Assembly (NCBI GenBank): GCA_015709595.1
Contig: CP054178.1
Location: forward strand, 2,485,205 to 2,549,204
Direction: 5' to 3'
DNA: 64,000 nucleotides
Source: Phycisphaeraceae bacterium
GTDB lineage: Bacteria > Planctomycetota > Phycisphaerae > Phycisphaerales > SM1A02
The number at the start of each line of letters is the position of its first letter. The stretch's first letter is position 1. The notes below the pieces were generated by a model. The model ran no database searches. It had not been told where the DNA came from and saw only the letters and a list, made by a program, of their open reading frames with translations. Below, in pieces: positions 53,341 through 62,149 of the stretch. The translations under genes and the position numbers were made by a program.

Positions 53341-55083
53341 ATGACACGCTTCCTTCCCGCCATCCTGATGCTGATGCTTGCGTTCCAGGCCAGCGCGGGG
53401 GATATCGTCGGCGCGGCCTCGGAGGATCACGTCTGGTTCGCCACCGTCGAACCGGGCGCTACGGGACGCGTGCGGCTGTATCACCACGCGGTTGACATGG
53501 GCGGGGCGTACTACCGCTCGCCGATGACGCTGGTGGAGTCGCCCTCGGCCATGGCCGCCGCGGGGGATCAGGCGTGGATCATCTTCGATCCCAATCCCCG
53601 GGACGCCACGCCCCGGCGCGAGGTCTACACCATTCACGCCCGGCGCAATCCCGCCACCGGGTGGTACTTCTACGAACCGGAAGGCGCGCTGGCTCCGCTG
53701 CCGCAACTGCCGCCATCCGGCATGCTGGCCGGGGCGGCGTCCACGGACGAGGGCTTGGCCGTTCTGCTCATGCCCCGCCGCCGCGGCCCTGGAGACCACG
53801 TCGGGGGCGCGAGCGAGGACATCGGTGAGCCGCGGCTGCTCATCCTGAGGGGAACCGCGTGGGTTTCCGAGCCGCTTCCCGACATCATGCGCCAGGCCCG
53901 CCTCGCGCTGCTGACCTCGGTCGCCACCGGGACGCATGACCGCTCGCCGGCCATCGTCGCCGTTCTCAGCGTCGCGGGTGAGTCCGTCGGAGGCAACCCC
54001 GGCGAGAGGGGCCTGCCGATGGTGCTGATGATCCATGAAGGCGAAGGTCGCTGGAGGGTGGGGCGTCTGACGGATGGCGACGCGACCGACGCCGAGTTGC
54101 TCCGCGGGGCGGGAGTCGGAGGCATGGGGGTTCCCGCGGTGCTGGCGACATCGCGCGGGCGCGCCGTTCTTGGCCTGCTGACGGGCGAGGGGTCGCCCAC
54201 GCGGGATGAGGTCCGCCTGGGACTGATCCGCACGCTCCGGCAGGAACCGGCATCCAGCGGCCAACTGTCGTCCGGGACGGGGGGACAGGAGTCGGCGGGC
54301 GGCTCCGGCGAACGGCGTTCGATCATCGGCGACCAACCCGCGGCTGCGGGTCTGTTCTGCGAGTGGCTTCCGCTTGTCACTCTTCCGCCGCCTCATTCCA
54401 AGCGACTTGTGGTCGGCACGCGCCAGGGGTTGCTGGCCATCGAGCGGCGAACGGGCGACCAGATCGTCCTGCGCGTGATTGACTCGCTGCTGGGGACGGT
54501 CGGCGAGCCGCGTCCGATGGCGGTGCAGCCGCTCTCCGCCGCCGGGCGCGTGTATCTGCCGATCCTGCTGACGGCGCTGACGGCGACCATGCTGGTGGTG
54601 ATTCTGGTTCGTCCCGCTGCACCGGGCGAGTGCCGACTGCCGGAGGGGTCGCGCCCCGCGGACCTGACCCGCCGCGCGGCGGCCTTGGCGTTGGATACGG
54701 CGCCCTGTCTGGCGCTGGCGATGCTGCTGACCGGGTCGGGCGTGACGACGCTGGGCAACTTTCCACTGTGGGCGCCGACCGCCGCCGAGGCGTGGCCGCT
54801 GATCCTGACTGCGGCGATGCTCACGACGCACTCGGTTGTGTCCGAGGCGCTCTGGGGGCGAACCATCGGCAAGGCGCTGCTCGGCCTGCGGGTGACGCGG
54901 GTGACGGGGGAGCGGGCGGGTGCGGGGCGCCTCTTCGTTCGCAACCTGGTCAAGGCCGTGGTGCTGCTGCTGCCCCCTCTGATGATCCTGGTGCTGCTCA
55001 ACGCCTACCGCCAGCAGTTAGGCGACATCGTGGCGGGCACCGTGGTGGTGGAGGACGCGCCGGAATTGCGCGAGACCGGCTGA
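53341..55083 (+). CDS. RDD-domain membrane protein with large N-terminal exported region
   Basis: A 580-residue protein: signal peptide (about residues 1-18), about 410 residues of beta-rich exported region with regularly spaced Trp/Asp-rich repeats of uncertain type, a membrane segment (about 400-425), then an RDD domain (about 440-575) with three hydrophobic segments and the signature LWGRTIGKALLGLRVTR. RDD proteins are integral membrane proteins whose role is mostly unknown. ATG 53341 starts the signal peptide directly. It is followed by the TPR gene after 86 bases. Confidence 0.8.
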   Translation: MTRFLPAILMLMLAFQASAGDIVGAASEDHVWFATVEPGATGRVRLYHHAVDMGGAYYRSPMTLVESPSAMAAAGDQAWIIFDPNPRDATPRREVYTIHARRNPATGWYFYEPEGALAPLPQLPPSGMLAGAASTDEGLAVLLMPRRRGPGDHVGGASEDIGEPRLLILRGTAWVSEPLPDIMRQARLALLTSVATGTHDRSPAIVAVLSVAGESVGGNPGERGLPMVLMIHEGEGRWRVGRLTDGDATDAELLRGAGVGGMGVPAVLATSRGRAVLGLLTGEGSPTRDEVRLGLIRTLRQEPASSGQLSSGTGGQESAGGSGERRSIIGDQPAAAGLFCEWLPLVTLPPPHSKRLVVGTRQGLLAIERRTGDQIVLRVIDSLLGTVGEPRPMAVQPLSAAGRVYLPILLTALTATMLVVILVRPAAPGECRLPEGSRPADLTRRAAALALDTAPCLALAMLLTGSGVTTLGNFPLWAPTAAEAWPLILTAAMLTTHSVVSEALWGRTIGKALLGLRVTRVTGERAGAGRLFVRNLVKAVVLLLPPLMILVLLNAYRQQLGDIVAGTVVVEDAPELRETG

Positions 55084-55169
55084 ATCTGCAGATGACAGAC
55101 CACGGCTGCCGATAGCCGTAGGCCAGGCGAAGGAGTCGCCTGCGCTGATCGCACGCCCGGACCGCTGGC

Positions 55170-57704
55170 ATGGTTCGGTCGGAAGAGAGGATCTCGTTGA
55201 CGATCGGTCAGCACCAGGTTGTCGCCGCGACGGACGCGCCTTCCACGGAATCGACGGCGCGGCCATCATCCGTTCCGCCTTGGTCGATGTTGTGGCAGGT
55301 GCCGGTGGCGCTGGCGAGCGTGGCGGTGATCGTGGGCGCGGTGCTCCACGCCAGGAGCCGGGCGCCGGGACACGACTTCGACGGCGCGCTGGGTCAGGTT
55401 TCCTCGCTCGCGGCGGAAGGCCGGCTCGACATGGCGGCTCAGCAGCTGCGCGACATGGTGCTGCCCCATCTTCACGAGGCGACCGGGCCGCAGCAGGCAT
55501 GGGCGAAGGCCTTGGCGGGCGATCTCATCTGGCTGGCGGCGCAGCAGCGGGGCGTGGTGTCACGCGATGATTGCCAGCTGCTTCACGAACGGTACGAAGA
55601 GGCCGAAGCCCTGAAGTGGTCGTTCACTCCGGTGCAGGTGGAACGATGGAGCGTCGCCCTCGTGACTTTGGGCGACCTCGCCGGGGCGCGGCGGAGACTG
55701 TCCTTGCTTGGTGAGGGGATCTCCTCCTCGGACCACGAGGCCGAACGTGATGGCGTGCGAGTCCGCGTGCTGCGCCTGTTGGCCAAAGCCGCGCTGGATC
55801 GACCCGGGCTGGGCCTTGAGGAGCAGATTCAGGCGCTGCATACGTATCGGGCCGGGGCGACCGGCGCCGCGGATATCGTGTGGGCGATCGTTCGCCAGGC
55901 GGAGCTGCGGCTGGAGCATGGGCTTGCCCGCCAGGCCATGGATCGCCTGCAGGTGGACCTTCGCCGGGCCGAATCGCAGATTGAGGCGGAAGCCGTTCCG
56001 TTGGGGGAGGTGTTCGCCACCCTCGCCCGCGGTTATCTTGAACTGGGCGACACGGACTTCGCGGAATCCCAGGTGGCGCAGTCGCTGGCGGTGCTGAATG
56101 CGAGCGATCCCGCGCGGATGGGCGCCCTGGTGACCTTGGGCCGCATCCGTGTCGCGCGCGGAGCGCACGAGGAAGCCCTGGAGTCGTTCACCGAGGCGGC
56201 TGAGATCGATCCCGCGGGAGACGCCTGGGCGGCGGCGATGCTCGGCCGCGCCGACATGCTCGGCGTGCTGGGCCGGCACGAAGAAGCCCAGCAGGCCTAC
56301 CGGCGGCTGGCCGAGGGCATGTCGAAGCGATCGTTCGGATGGGGCATCACGGTCGACGTTGCGGCTGAGCGTCTCAACGATCGTCATGATGCGGCGCTGG
56401 CGACTCGGCAGTTTGACGTGGCGCTGGCGTACATTGAGATTGCTTCGGCGTTCTTCGCGGCGGATCGTGTGCCCGAGCCGGTGCTTCGCCGCCTCGCCTC
56501 CACCAACCGCGTGCTGGCGGATGGCTGGATGGCGAGGTCGATGGACGAAGCCGGAGAAGTGATCGACCAGTCGGCGCGGATCGAAGCGGGCAAGACGTAC
56601 CGCCGGGCGGCCCAGGCTTTTCTGGCGCGGGCCAAGCATCTGCACGCCTCGCCGACTCAGGAGGCCGCCTGGGCGGAATCCATCTGGCAGGCGGCGGACT
56701 GCTTTGATCTGGCGGGGCACCATGAGGAGGCGATCCGCCAGTTCGAAACGTTTGTCCGTTCGCGGTCGGAGGAGGATCCTCGCTGGCTGGACGCAACCTG
56801 GCGTCTGGCGCGATGCCGCCAGGCCGTGGGTGATCTTCGCGGCGCGGCGGCGCTGTACGAGGAAATCATCCGGTCCAACCCGACGTCGCTGGTGGCGGCG
56901 CGCAGCCATGTGCCTCTGGCGGCGTGCTACGTGGGACTGGGCACGCCGTCGCTGGCGGAGCAGCAGTTGCTGCGCGTGATCTCCGGAGGTGAACCGCTTC
57001 GACCGGCGGCGTCGGACTATCAGGACGCACTGGCGGCTTTGGGTGCGCTGTATCACGAGACCGGCGAGTACGCGCGGGCCATTGAAATGCTGGAAAAGGC
57101 CGTGGGATACGCCGGTGAAGGCGCCCGGCTGGCGGAGGTTCGATTCCGGCTGGCCGACAGCTACCGGCTTGGGGCGCGGCGCCTGGCGGAAACCGCATCA
57201 ACGGGTCAGGCGGGCGGTGAGCGGAGTGCGGATGCCGTCGCCGCGGGGGCGCTTGCCTCGCGCACCGTGATGCGGCGCGAACATCTCGCCCGGGCCGCTC
57301 AGTTGTTTGAGCAGGTGATCGAGTCATCCGAGGCGGTCGGCGCGCCCCGCCTGGGTGAGACCGGGCGCGTCCAGCTGCGACTGGCGCATCTCTACGTGGC
57401 CGACTGCGCCTACGAACTGGACGACTACCAGCGGGCCATCGAGTTGTACGACCGGGCGGCGCAGCGCTACGCGGATCACCCGTCATCGGTGACCGCGCTG
57501 ATTCAGATCGTCAATGCGTACATGCGGCTGGGCGACCGGGTGAGGGCGCTCGCCGCTCACAACCGCGTGCTGCACAAACTGGAGCAGATGCCTGAGAGCG
57601 TCCTGGCTGGCGACGAGGCCGTGCTGGATGAAGCGGCGTGGCGGTCGTGGCTGGAACTGGTCCCGCCCGGCGGGGCGCGACGCGCAGGAGTCAACGAGCC
57701 ATGA
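55170..57704 (+). CDS. Tetratricopeptide-repeat membrane-anchored protein
   Basis: About 844 residues: one membrane anchor near residues 45-62, then a long all-helical region with many TPR-like units of 34 residues (for example ARGAHEEALESFTEAAEIDP, GLGTPSLAEQQLLRVI, ETGEYARAIEMLEKAVGYAG and CAYELDDYQRAIELYDRAAQ). It probably scaffolds protein complexes at the membrane. The start is open: ATG 55170, or TTG 55197, which has AGAGAGG 6 bases upstream. The stop overlaps the next ATG by four bases, so it is translationally coupled to the FlgN-like gene and may belong to the flagellar operon. Confidence 0.8.
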   Translation: MVRSEERISLTIGQHQVVAATDAPSTESTARPSSVPPWSMLWQVPVALASVAVIVGAVLHARSRAPGHDFDGALGQVSSLAAEGRLDMAAQQLRDMVLPHLHEATGPQQAWAKALAGDLIWLAAQQRGVVSRDDCQLLHERYEEAEALKWSFTPVQVERWSVALVTLGDLAGARRRLSLLGEGISSSDHEAERDGVRVRVLRLLAKAALDRPGLGLEEQIQALHTYRAGATGAADIVWAIVRQAELRLEHGLARQAMDRLQVDLRRAESQIEAEAVPLGEVFATLARGYLELGDTDFAESQVAQSLAVLNASDPARMGALVTLGRIRVARGAHEEALESFTEAAEIDPAGDAWAAAMLGRADMLGVLGRHEEAQQAYRRLAEGMSKRSFGWGITVDVAAERLNDRHDAALATRQFDVALAYIEIASAFFAADRVPEPVLRRLASTNRVLADGWMARSMDEAGEVIDQSARIEAGKTYRRAAQAFLARAKHLHASPTQEAAWAESIWQAADCFDLAGHHEEAIRQFETFVRSRSEEDPRWLDATWRLARCRQAVGDLRGAAALYEEIIRSNPTSLVAARSHVPLAACYVGLGTPSLAEQQLLRVISGGEPLRPAASDYQDALAALGALYHETGEYARAIEMLEKAVGYAGEGARLAEVRFRLADSYRLGARRLAETASTGQAGGERSADAVAAGALASRTVMRREHLARAAQLFEQVIESSEAVGAPRLGETGRVQLRLAHLYVADCAYELDDYQRAIELYDRAAQRYADHPSSVTALIQIVNAYMRLGDRVRALAAHNRVLHKLEQMPESVLAGDEAVLDEAAWRSWLELVPPGGARRAGVNEP

Positions 57705-58252
57705 ACGACGGCGCTTCATTCATTGAGCCCAAGCGGCCGGATCGCGAGGCGGCGTCGGCCGGAGCGCCGTCGGATGACGACTTGCTGTCCGTGCGGCTGG
57801 AGGAAGTCGCCGCCACGCTCCGACATCTGGCGGAACTGGCATCCCGTCAGCGCGACCTGGTGGAGGGCGATGAGTCCCAGCCGCTCCTTGATCTGCTGTC
57901 GGAGCGGCAGGACGCGGTGGACCGGCTGGCCGATCCCGTGCGTGGGCTTGGTTCGGTCGTCCATGCGTTTGGAGCGGTCCGCCGTCGCCCCGGCGCCGGG
58001 CAGCTCGGTGGAGCCGGCGCACCGCCGACGGAGCAGGTGGTTGGACTGATCGACGAGATTGAATCGCTGCTCGCCCGCGTCATCGAGTCGGATCAGGCCG
58101 ATCAGCGCCGGCTTGAGCGGCGACTGCGCGAGATCGAGGGGGAGCTGGCCACGAATCGTACGGCGCAGGCGGCGGTGACGGCCTATGCGGGACGAGTCAC
58201 GACGGGCCCGACCTCCATCGAGACGCCGAGATTCACGGATCGAAAGGGATGA
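57701..58252 (+). CDS. FlgN-like flagellar chaperone (tentative)
   Basis: A 183-residue, mostly helical, acidic protein with no signal. The stretch LRHLAELASRQRDLVEGDES followed by LLDLLSERQDAVDRL has the spacing seen in FlgN, the export chaperone of the hook-filament junction proteins FlgK and FlgL: two long helices with paired leucines and glutamines. Sequence similarity is loose, so position (immediately before the flagellar kinase) carries much of the weight. It overlaps both neighbours by four bases (ATGA at each end). FliT-type chaperone is an alternative. Confidence 0.6.
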   Translation: MNDGASFIEPKRPDREAASAGAPSDDDLLSVRLEEVAATLRHLAELASRQRDLVEGDESQPLLDLLSERQDAVDRLADPVRGLGSVVHAFGAVRRRPGAGQLGGAGAPPTEQVVGLIDEIESLLARVIESDQADQRRLERRLREIEGELATNRTAQAAVTAYAGRVTTGPTSIETPRFTDRKG

Positions 58253-59259
58253 CGCACGCTGTGACGCGGACGCTGAACATTCCGGATCGCGGCACGTCGC
58301 TTGACGTCAGCGATATCGGCGAGCTGCTGTCGCACGTCAACGCCGTGACGCAGCGGCTGCAGCAGACGCACGAGCAGCTGCGCCGTCAGGTGGCCGATCT
58401 GCAGCGCGAGCTGGCCGAGGCCAACGAACAGCTGCGTCGATCGCGCGCGCTGGCCGCCCTGGGAGAGATGGCGGCGGGCATCGCGCACGAGATCCGCAAT
58501 CCGCTGGCGTCGATCCGGCTGGACGCTCAGGTCTTGAGCGACGAGCTGCGCGATCGACCCGAGCAGGCGTCGTGCTGCCGGCGCATCGACCGCGCGGTGG
58601 ATCGTCTGGATGGCATCGTGCGCGACGTTCTTTCGTTCTCGCGCGACACGCGGGTGAGGCCGCGGCCGCTGGACGCGGATGAACTGCTCGCCCGCGCCGG
58701 CGAATGCTGTCGCGGACTGCTGGCGGCCCATGGGGCGCGGTTGGACGTCGCGCCGTGCGGCGGGCTCTCGCTGGTGGCCGACGCCGGACTGCTGGAGCAG
58801 GCGCTGGGCAACCTGATCCGCAACGGCGTGGAAGCCATGGCGGAGACGCCCGTGGAGCGTCGGCGCCTGCGGCTGGAAGCCCGCCGCGAGCGACCCCGCA
58901 CGCCGGATGGGCGACGGGCGGAGCGCATCGTGCTGGCGGTGGATGACAACGGGCCGGGCGTGACCCCCGACGTGATGCGGCGCATGTTCAACCCGTTCTT
59001 CACCACGCGCGCCGCGGGCACGGGACTGGGCTTGGCGATCGTGCATCGCATCGTGGATGCGCACGGCGGAGAGGTGGCGGTTTCAAACCGGCGCGAGGGC
59101 GGAGCGCGCGTCGAACTGCGGCTTCCGCCTCGACCGCCCGTCGGGGGGGCGGGCGAGCGTCGCGGCGCGGTGCGCGAGGGCACGCCGGGCATCGAAGTTG
59201 ATCAGCAATCGCTCGACGCGGTCATTCGGCGTCGAATCAACACGGAGCGGATCTCATGA
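58249..59259 (+). CDS. Soluble sensor histidine kinase, flagellar (FlrB/FlgS-like)
   Basis: A 336-residue kinase without membrane segments. A coiled-coil helix (about residues 25-68) leads to the H-box AAGIAHEIRNPLAS (phospho-acceptor H80). The ATPase domain shows N-box NLIRNGVEAM, G1 DDNGPGV, F-box FNPFFTT and G2 GTGLGLAIV. Signals must be cytosolic or come through a partner, as in FlrB and FlgS, which phosphorylate a sigma54 activator to turn on rod and hook genes. Coupled to the regulator gene by an ATGA overlap. Confidence 0.9.
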   Translation: MTHAVTRTLNIPDRGTSLDVSDIGELLSHVNAVTQRLQQTHEQLRRQVADLQRELAEANEQLRRSRALAALGEMAAGIAHEIRNPLASIRLDAQVLSDELRDRPEQASCCRRIDRAVDRLDGIVRDVLSFSRDTRVRPRPLDADELLARAGECCRGLLAAHGARLDVAPCGGLSLVADAGLLEQALGNLIRNGVEAMAETPVERRRLRLEARRERPRTPDGRRAERIVLAVDDNGPGVTPDVMRRMFNPFFTTRAAGTGLGLAIVHRIVDAHGGEVAVSNRREGGARVELRLPPRPPVGGAGERRGAVREGTPGIEVDQQSLDAVIRRRINTERIS

Positions 59260-60743
59260 GTCGCATTCTCATCGTGGACGACAAGGAACTGATGCGCGAC
59301 AGCGTGGCGTCGATCCTGGCGCGCAAGGGCCACTCCGTGGTCGTGGCGCCGGGCGCCAGGGCCGCCCTGGCGAAGATCGCCGAGAAGTCGCCCGACGTGG
59401 TCGTGACCGATCTGCAGATGCCGGAGATGAACGGGCTCGATCTGCTGGAGCAGATCCGCGCCCAGGACGAGCATCTGCCGGTGGTGTTCATGACCGCCTA
59501 CGGCACGGTGGAGACGGCGGTGCAGGCCATGAAGCGCGGGGCGTTCGACTACCTCACCAAGCCCTTCAGCGGGGATGAACTGGTGGTGGCGGTGGACCGG
59601 GCCGTGGAGCACGGCCGTCTGGTCCGTGAAAACCAGATCCTGCGCGTCGCCGCCAGGGGATCGGGGCGCGATGAACCGTCGTCGGCGGTGATGATCGGCA
59701 GCGGCGCCCGCATGGCCGCCCTGCGCGAGCGGCTGGCGATGATCGCCGACAGCCACGGCACGGTGCTGATCACGGGCGAGTCGGGCACCGGCAAGGAAGT
59801 GGCGGCCAACTGGATTCACCAGCACAGCCCGCGTGCGGATCAGCCGTTCCTGGCGATCAACTGCGCCGCGCTCTCGACTTCGCTGCTGGAATCCGAACTG
59901 TTCGGCCATGAGAAGGGGGCCTTCACGGGCGCGGACAAGCTGCGCAAAGGCCGCTTCGAGCTGGCGGACGGCGGCACCCTGCTGCTCGATGAAATCAGCG
60001 AAATCTCGCCATCAATCCAGGCCAAGCTGCTGCGCGTGCTGCAGGAACGGTCCTTCGAGCGCGTCGGCTCCAGCACGAGCAAGAGCGTGGACGTGCGGCT
60101 GATCGCCACCTCCAACCGGTGTCTGCCTGAGGAGGTCCGCCGAGGCGGCTTCCGTGACGACCTGTTCTTCCGGCTCAACGTGCTGCCCGTGGAGATGCCG
60201 GCGCTGCGCGACCGGCTGGAGGACGTGCCCGAGCTGGCGGCGCACTTCCTGGGCCTGGTGGCGACGCGCGAGGGAAGGCGCCCCAAGCGCGTGCCCGACT
60301 CGGTGATTCACCTGTTCCAGCAGTACGACTGGCCCGGCAACGTGCGCGAGCTTCAGAACATCTGTGAGCGGGCCGCCGTGCTGACATCGGGCGACACGAT
60401 TGCGCCCGAACTCGTCATGCCCTGGCTGGCGGGTCCGAGACGCGATGGTGCCGGCACGGGCGTGACCCCGATGGCGGCGCCGCTGTCACGGAGCGCCATC
60501 GAGGCCAAGCCGCTGCCCGGCGACGGCGGCGGAACCAGCCGCATCGAGTCGCTGGCGCATCAGCTCGTGTGCGACGGCGAGCTGACGCTGGAGCGCATCG
60601 AGCGCGAGGTGATCGTGGCCACGCTGGAGCAGAACGAAGGCCATCGTCAGCGCAGCGCCAAGGCGCTGGGCATCGGCGTCCGTACCCTGGGGCTGAAACT
60701 GAAGCGGTGGAAGGAGCTGAACCTGGTTTCGGAAGCGCTGTAG
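59256..60743 (+). CDS. Sigma54-dependent response regulator, flagellar (FlrC/FlgR-like)
   Basis: A 495-residue NtrC-type activator. Receiver domain residues 1-120 with acceptor D52 (VVTDLQMPEMNG). The AAA+ domain has Walker A GESGTGKE (about residue 173), the sigma54 contact loop GAFTGAD (about 220) and Walker B GGTLLLDEISE; a Fis-type helix-turn-helix closes it (HRQRSAKALGIGVRTLGLKL). An intact GAFTGA loop means it can remodel sigma54 polymerase. It is encoded with its kinase and directly upstream of flgB, which has a near-consensus sigma54 promoter. Confidence 0.95.
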   Translation: MSRILIVDDKELMRDSVASILARKGHSVVVAPGARAALAKIAEKSPDVVVTDLQMPEMNGLDLLEQIRAQDEHLPVVFMTAYGTVETAVQAMKRGAFDYLTKPFSGDELVVAVDRAVEHGRLVRENQILRVAARGSGRDEPSSAVMIGSGARMAALRERLAMIADSHGTVLITGESGTGKEVAANWIHQHSPRADQPFLAINCAALSTSLLESELFGHEKGAFTGADKLRKGRFELADGGTLLLDEISEISPSIQAKLLRVLQERSFERVGSSTSKSVDVRLIATSNRCLPEEVRRGGFRDDLFFRLNVLPVEMPALRDRLEDVPELAAHFLGLVATREGRRPKRVPDSVIHLFQQYDWPGNVRELQNICERAAVLTSGDTIAPELVMPWLAGPRRDGAGTGVTPMAAPLSRSAIEAKPLPGDGGGTSRIESLAHQLVCDGELTLERIEREVIVATLEQNEGHRQRSAKALGIGVRTLGLKLKRWKELNLVSEAL

Positions 60744-60832
60744 CGCGGACATTGCGCGAGACGAGGACGCAGAGCAGACGAGATTCGATTTCCAGGGGCC
60801 TGCCGTCCGACTCCGGTGTCCGCCGACCACGC

Positions 60833-60848
60833 TGGCCCGCCGTTTGCT
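60833..60848 (+). promoter_or_regulatory. Sigma54 promoter candidate upstream of flgB
   Basis: TGGCCCGCCGTTTGCT: GG and GC 10 bases apart, one mismatch to TGGCACG-N4-TTGC. Predicted start is near 60859, only about 2 bases before the flgB ATG, which would remove the GGAGG site and give a leaderless mRNA unless upstream transcription also contributes. Confidence 0.55.
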
Positions 60849-60860
60849 GGAGGTTATCCG

Positions 60861-61292
60861 ATGATCAATGGAGTCACCAATGCCGGGTCGCTGCCGACGC
60901 TGGAGCGTCTGATGCAGTTCGCCGGGGCGCGGCACCGGGTGATCGCCAACAACATCGCCAATCTCTCCACGCCGGGGTTCCGCCCCGCGGATGTGTCGGT
61001 GGCCGATTTTCAGGCGTCGCTGCGACAGGCGGCGGATGAGCGCCGGGCGGCTCGAGGCGGTTGCGGCGATCTGTCTCCCGCCGACACCGATCAGGTGCAG
61101 TTTCTGCGCGACCGCATCGAGTTGAGCCCCACGCCCAGCGGAGAAGGCGTGCTCTTTCACGACGGCAATGATCGCGATGTGGAGCGGATGATGCAGGACA
61201 TGGTTGAGAACTTCATGGTCTTCCGGCAGGCGGCGCAACTTCTGCGCAGCCGGGTGGGTGTCCTGAACGCGGCCATCCGCGAGCGGCTGTGA
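60861..61292 (+). CDS. flgB: Flagellar proximal rod protein FlgB
   Basis: A 143-residue rod protein, exported by the flagellar type III system. The N-terminal rod motif is present (RHRVIANNIANLSTPGF, about residues 27-43), as is the C-terminal helix (VENFMVFRQAAQLLRSRVGV). ATG 60861 has GGAGG 8 bases upstream. The first structural gene after the regulator pair. Confidence 0.96.
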   Translation: MINGVTNAGSLPTLERLMQFAGARHRVIANNIANLSTPGFRPADVSVADFQASLRQAADERRAARGGCGDLSPADTDQVQFLRDRIELSPTPSGEGVLFHDGNDRDVERMMQDMVENFMVFRQAAQLLRSRVGVLNAAIRERL

Positions 61293-61321
61293 GAAACGGT
61301 GGGCTGACAGGAGCATGAGGC

Positions 61322-61723
61322 ATGTACGGCTCGCTTGACATCTCCACTTCCGCGCTGGTGGCGCAGCGGACGCGGTTGAACGTCATCTCCGCCAACATCG
61401 CCAACCGCGAGGTGCTGGTCAACGCCCAGGGCCAGTACGCGCCGTATCAGCGGCGCATCGCGCTGCTCGCGTCAGGCGACCCGGCGTCGGGCCGGGCGGA
61501 GGGCGTCCACGTGGCCGACATCGTCACGGATGACACGCTGCTCTTCCGCTACGAGCCGGACTCGCGGTTCGCCAATGCCGACGGCTACGTGGGGTATCCG
61601 AACGTCGATCCCGTCAAGGAGATGGTGAACGCCATGGAGGCCTCGCGATCCTACGAGGCGAACATTGCGGCGATCGAGGCCACCAAGTCGATGATCAACG
61701 CAGCGCTGGAGGTCATCGCGTAA
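61322..61723 (+). CDS. flgC: Flagellar rod protein FlgC
   Basis: A 133-residue rod protein with the N-terminal motif LDISTSALVAQRTRLNVISA then NIAN, and the C-terminal FlgC pattern DPVKEMVNAMEASRSYEANI then AAIEATKSMINAAL. AGGAG and a second GAGG lie just upstream of ATG 61322. It follows flgB by 29 bases. Confidence 0.97.
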   Translation: MYGSLDISTSALVAQRTRLNVISANIANREVLVNAQGQYAPYQRRIALLASGDPASGRAEGVHVADIVTDDTLLFRYEPDSRFANADGYVGYPNVDPVKEMVNAMEASRSYEANIAAIEATKSMINAALEVIA

Positions 61724-61747
61724 GCGCGATGATCGTGGAGATTCATC

Positions 61748-62059
61748 GTGACCGATCCGCTGGGAATCATCAGTCATGCTGGGCATACCGGGCTGCCGCG
61801 CGGCCTGGGGGCGCCGGGGCGCAGCGCCGCGGAGCAGGGGCCGAACTTCAAGGACGCCCTGCTGGACGAACTCCGCCGGGTGGATGAGATGCAGAAGACG
61901 GCGGATCAGGCCATCGATGACCTCGTGACGGGGCGGCGCGACGATCTTGAAAGCGTGCTCATCGCCACCCAGAAGGCCGATGTGGCCTTCCGCATGCTGC
62001 TGCAGGTGCGCAACAAGGTGATGGACGCCTACGAGGAAGTGAAGCAGATCCGGGTGTGA
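61748..62059 (+). CDS. fliE: Flagellar MS-ring/rod junction protein FliE
   Basis: A 103-residue protein starting with GTG 61748. The C-terminal half is diagnostic: SVLIATQKADVAFRMLLQVR followed by NKVMDAYEEVKQIRV. It links the MS-ring to the proximal rod. The N-terminal third is Gly/Pro-rich and variable. It is 24 bases downstream of flgC, the usual flgB-flgC-fliE-fliF order. Confidence 0.96.
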   Translation: MTDPLGIISHAGHTGLPRGLGAPGRSAAEQGPNFKDALLDELRRVDEMQKTADQAIDDLVTGRRDDLESVLIATQKADVAFRMLLQVRNKVMDAYEEVKQIRV

Positions 62060-62149
62060 TGTCAAAGCACTCCACGGTCTTGCGGTCAGGAGGACCCGGG
62101 CCGGGGGTGAGCGAATCAGGACCAACAGGCAGGGCATGGAGGCCGGCCG

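Noticed and set aside
55560-57056. A 498-residue minus-strand frame opposite the TPR gene
   Set aside because: No family features, and the plus-strand TPR pattern is clear.
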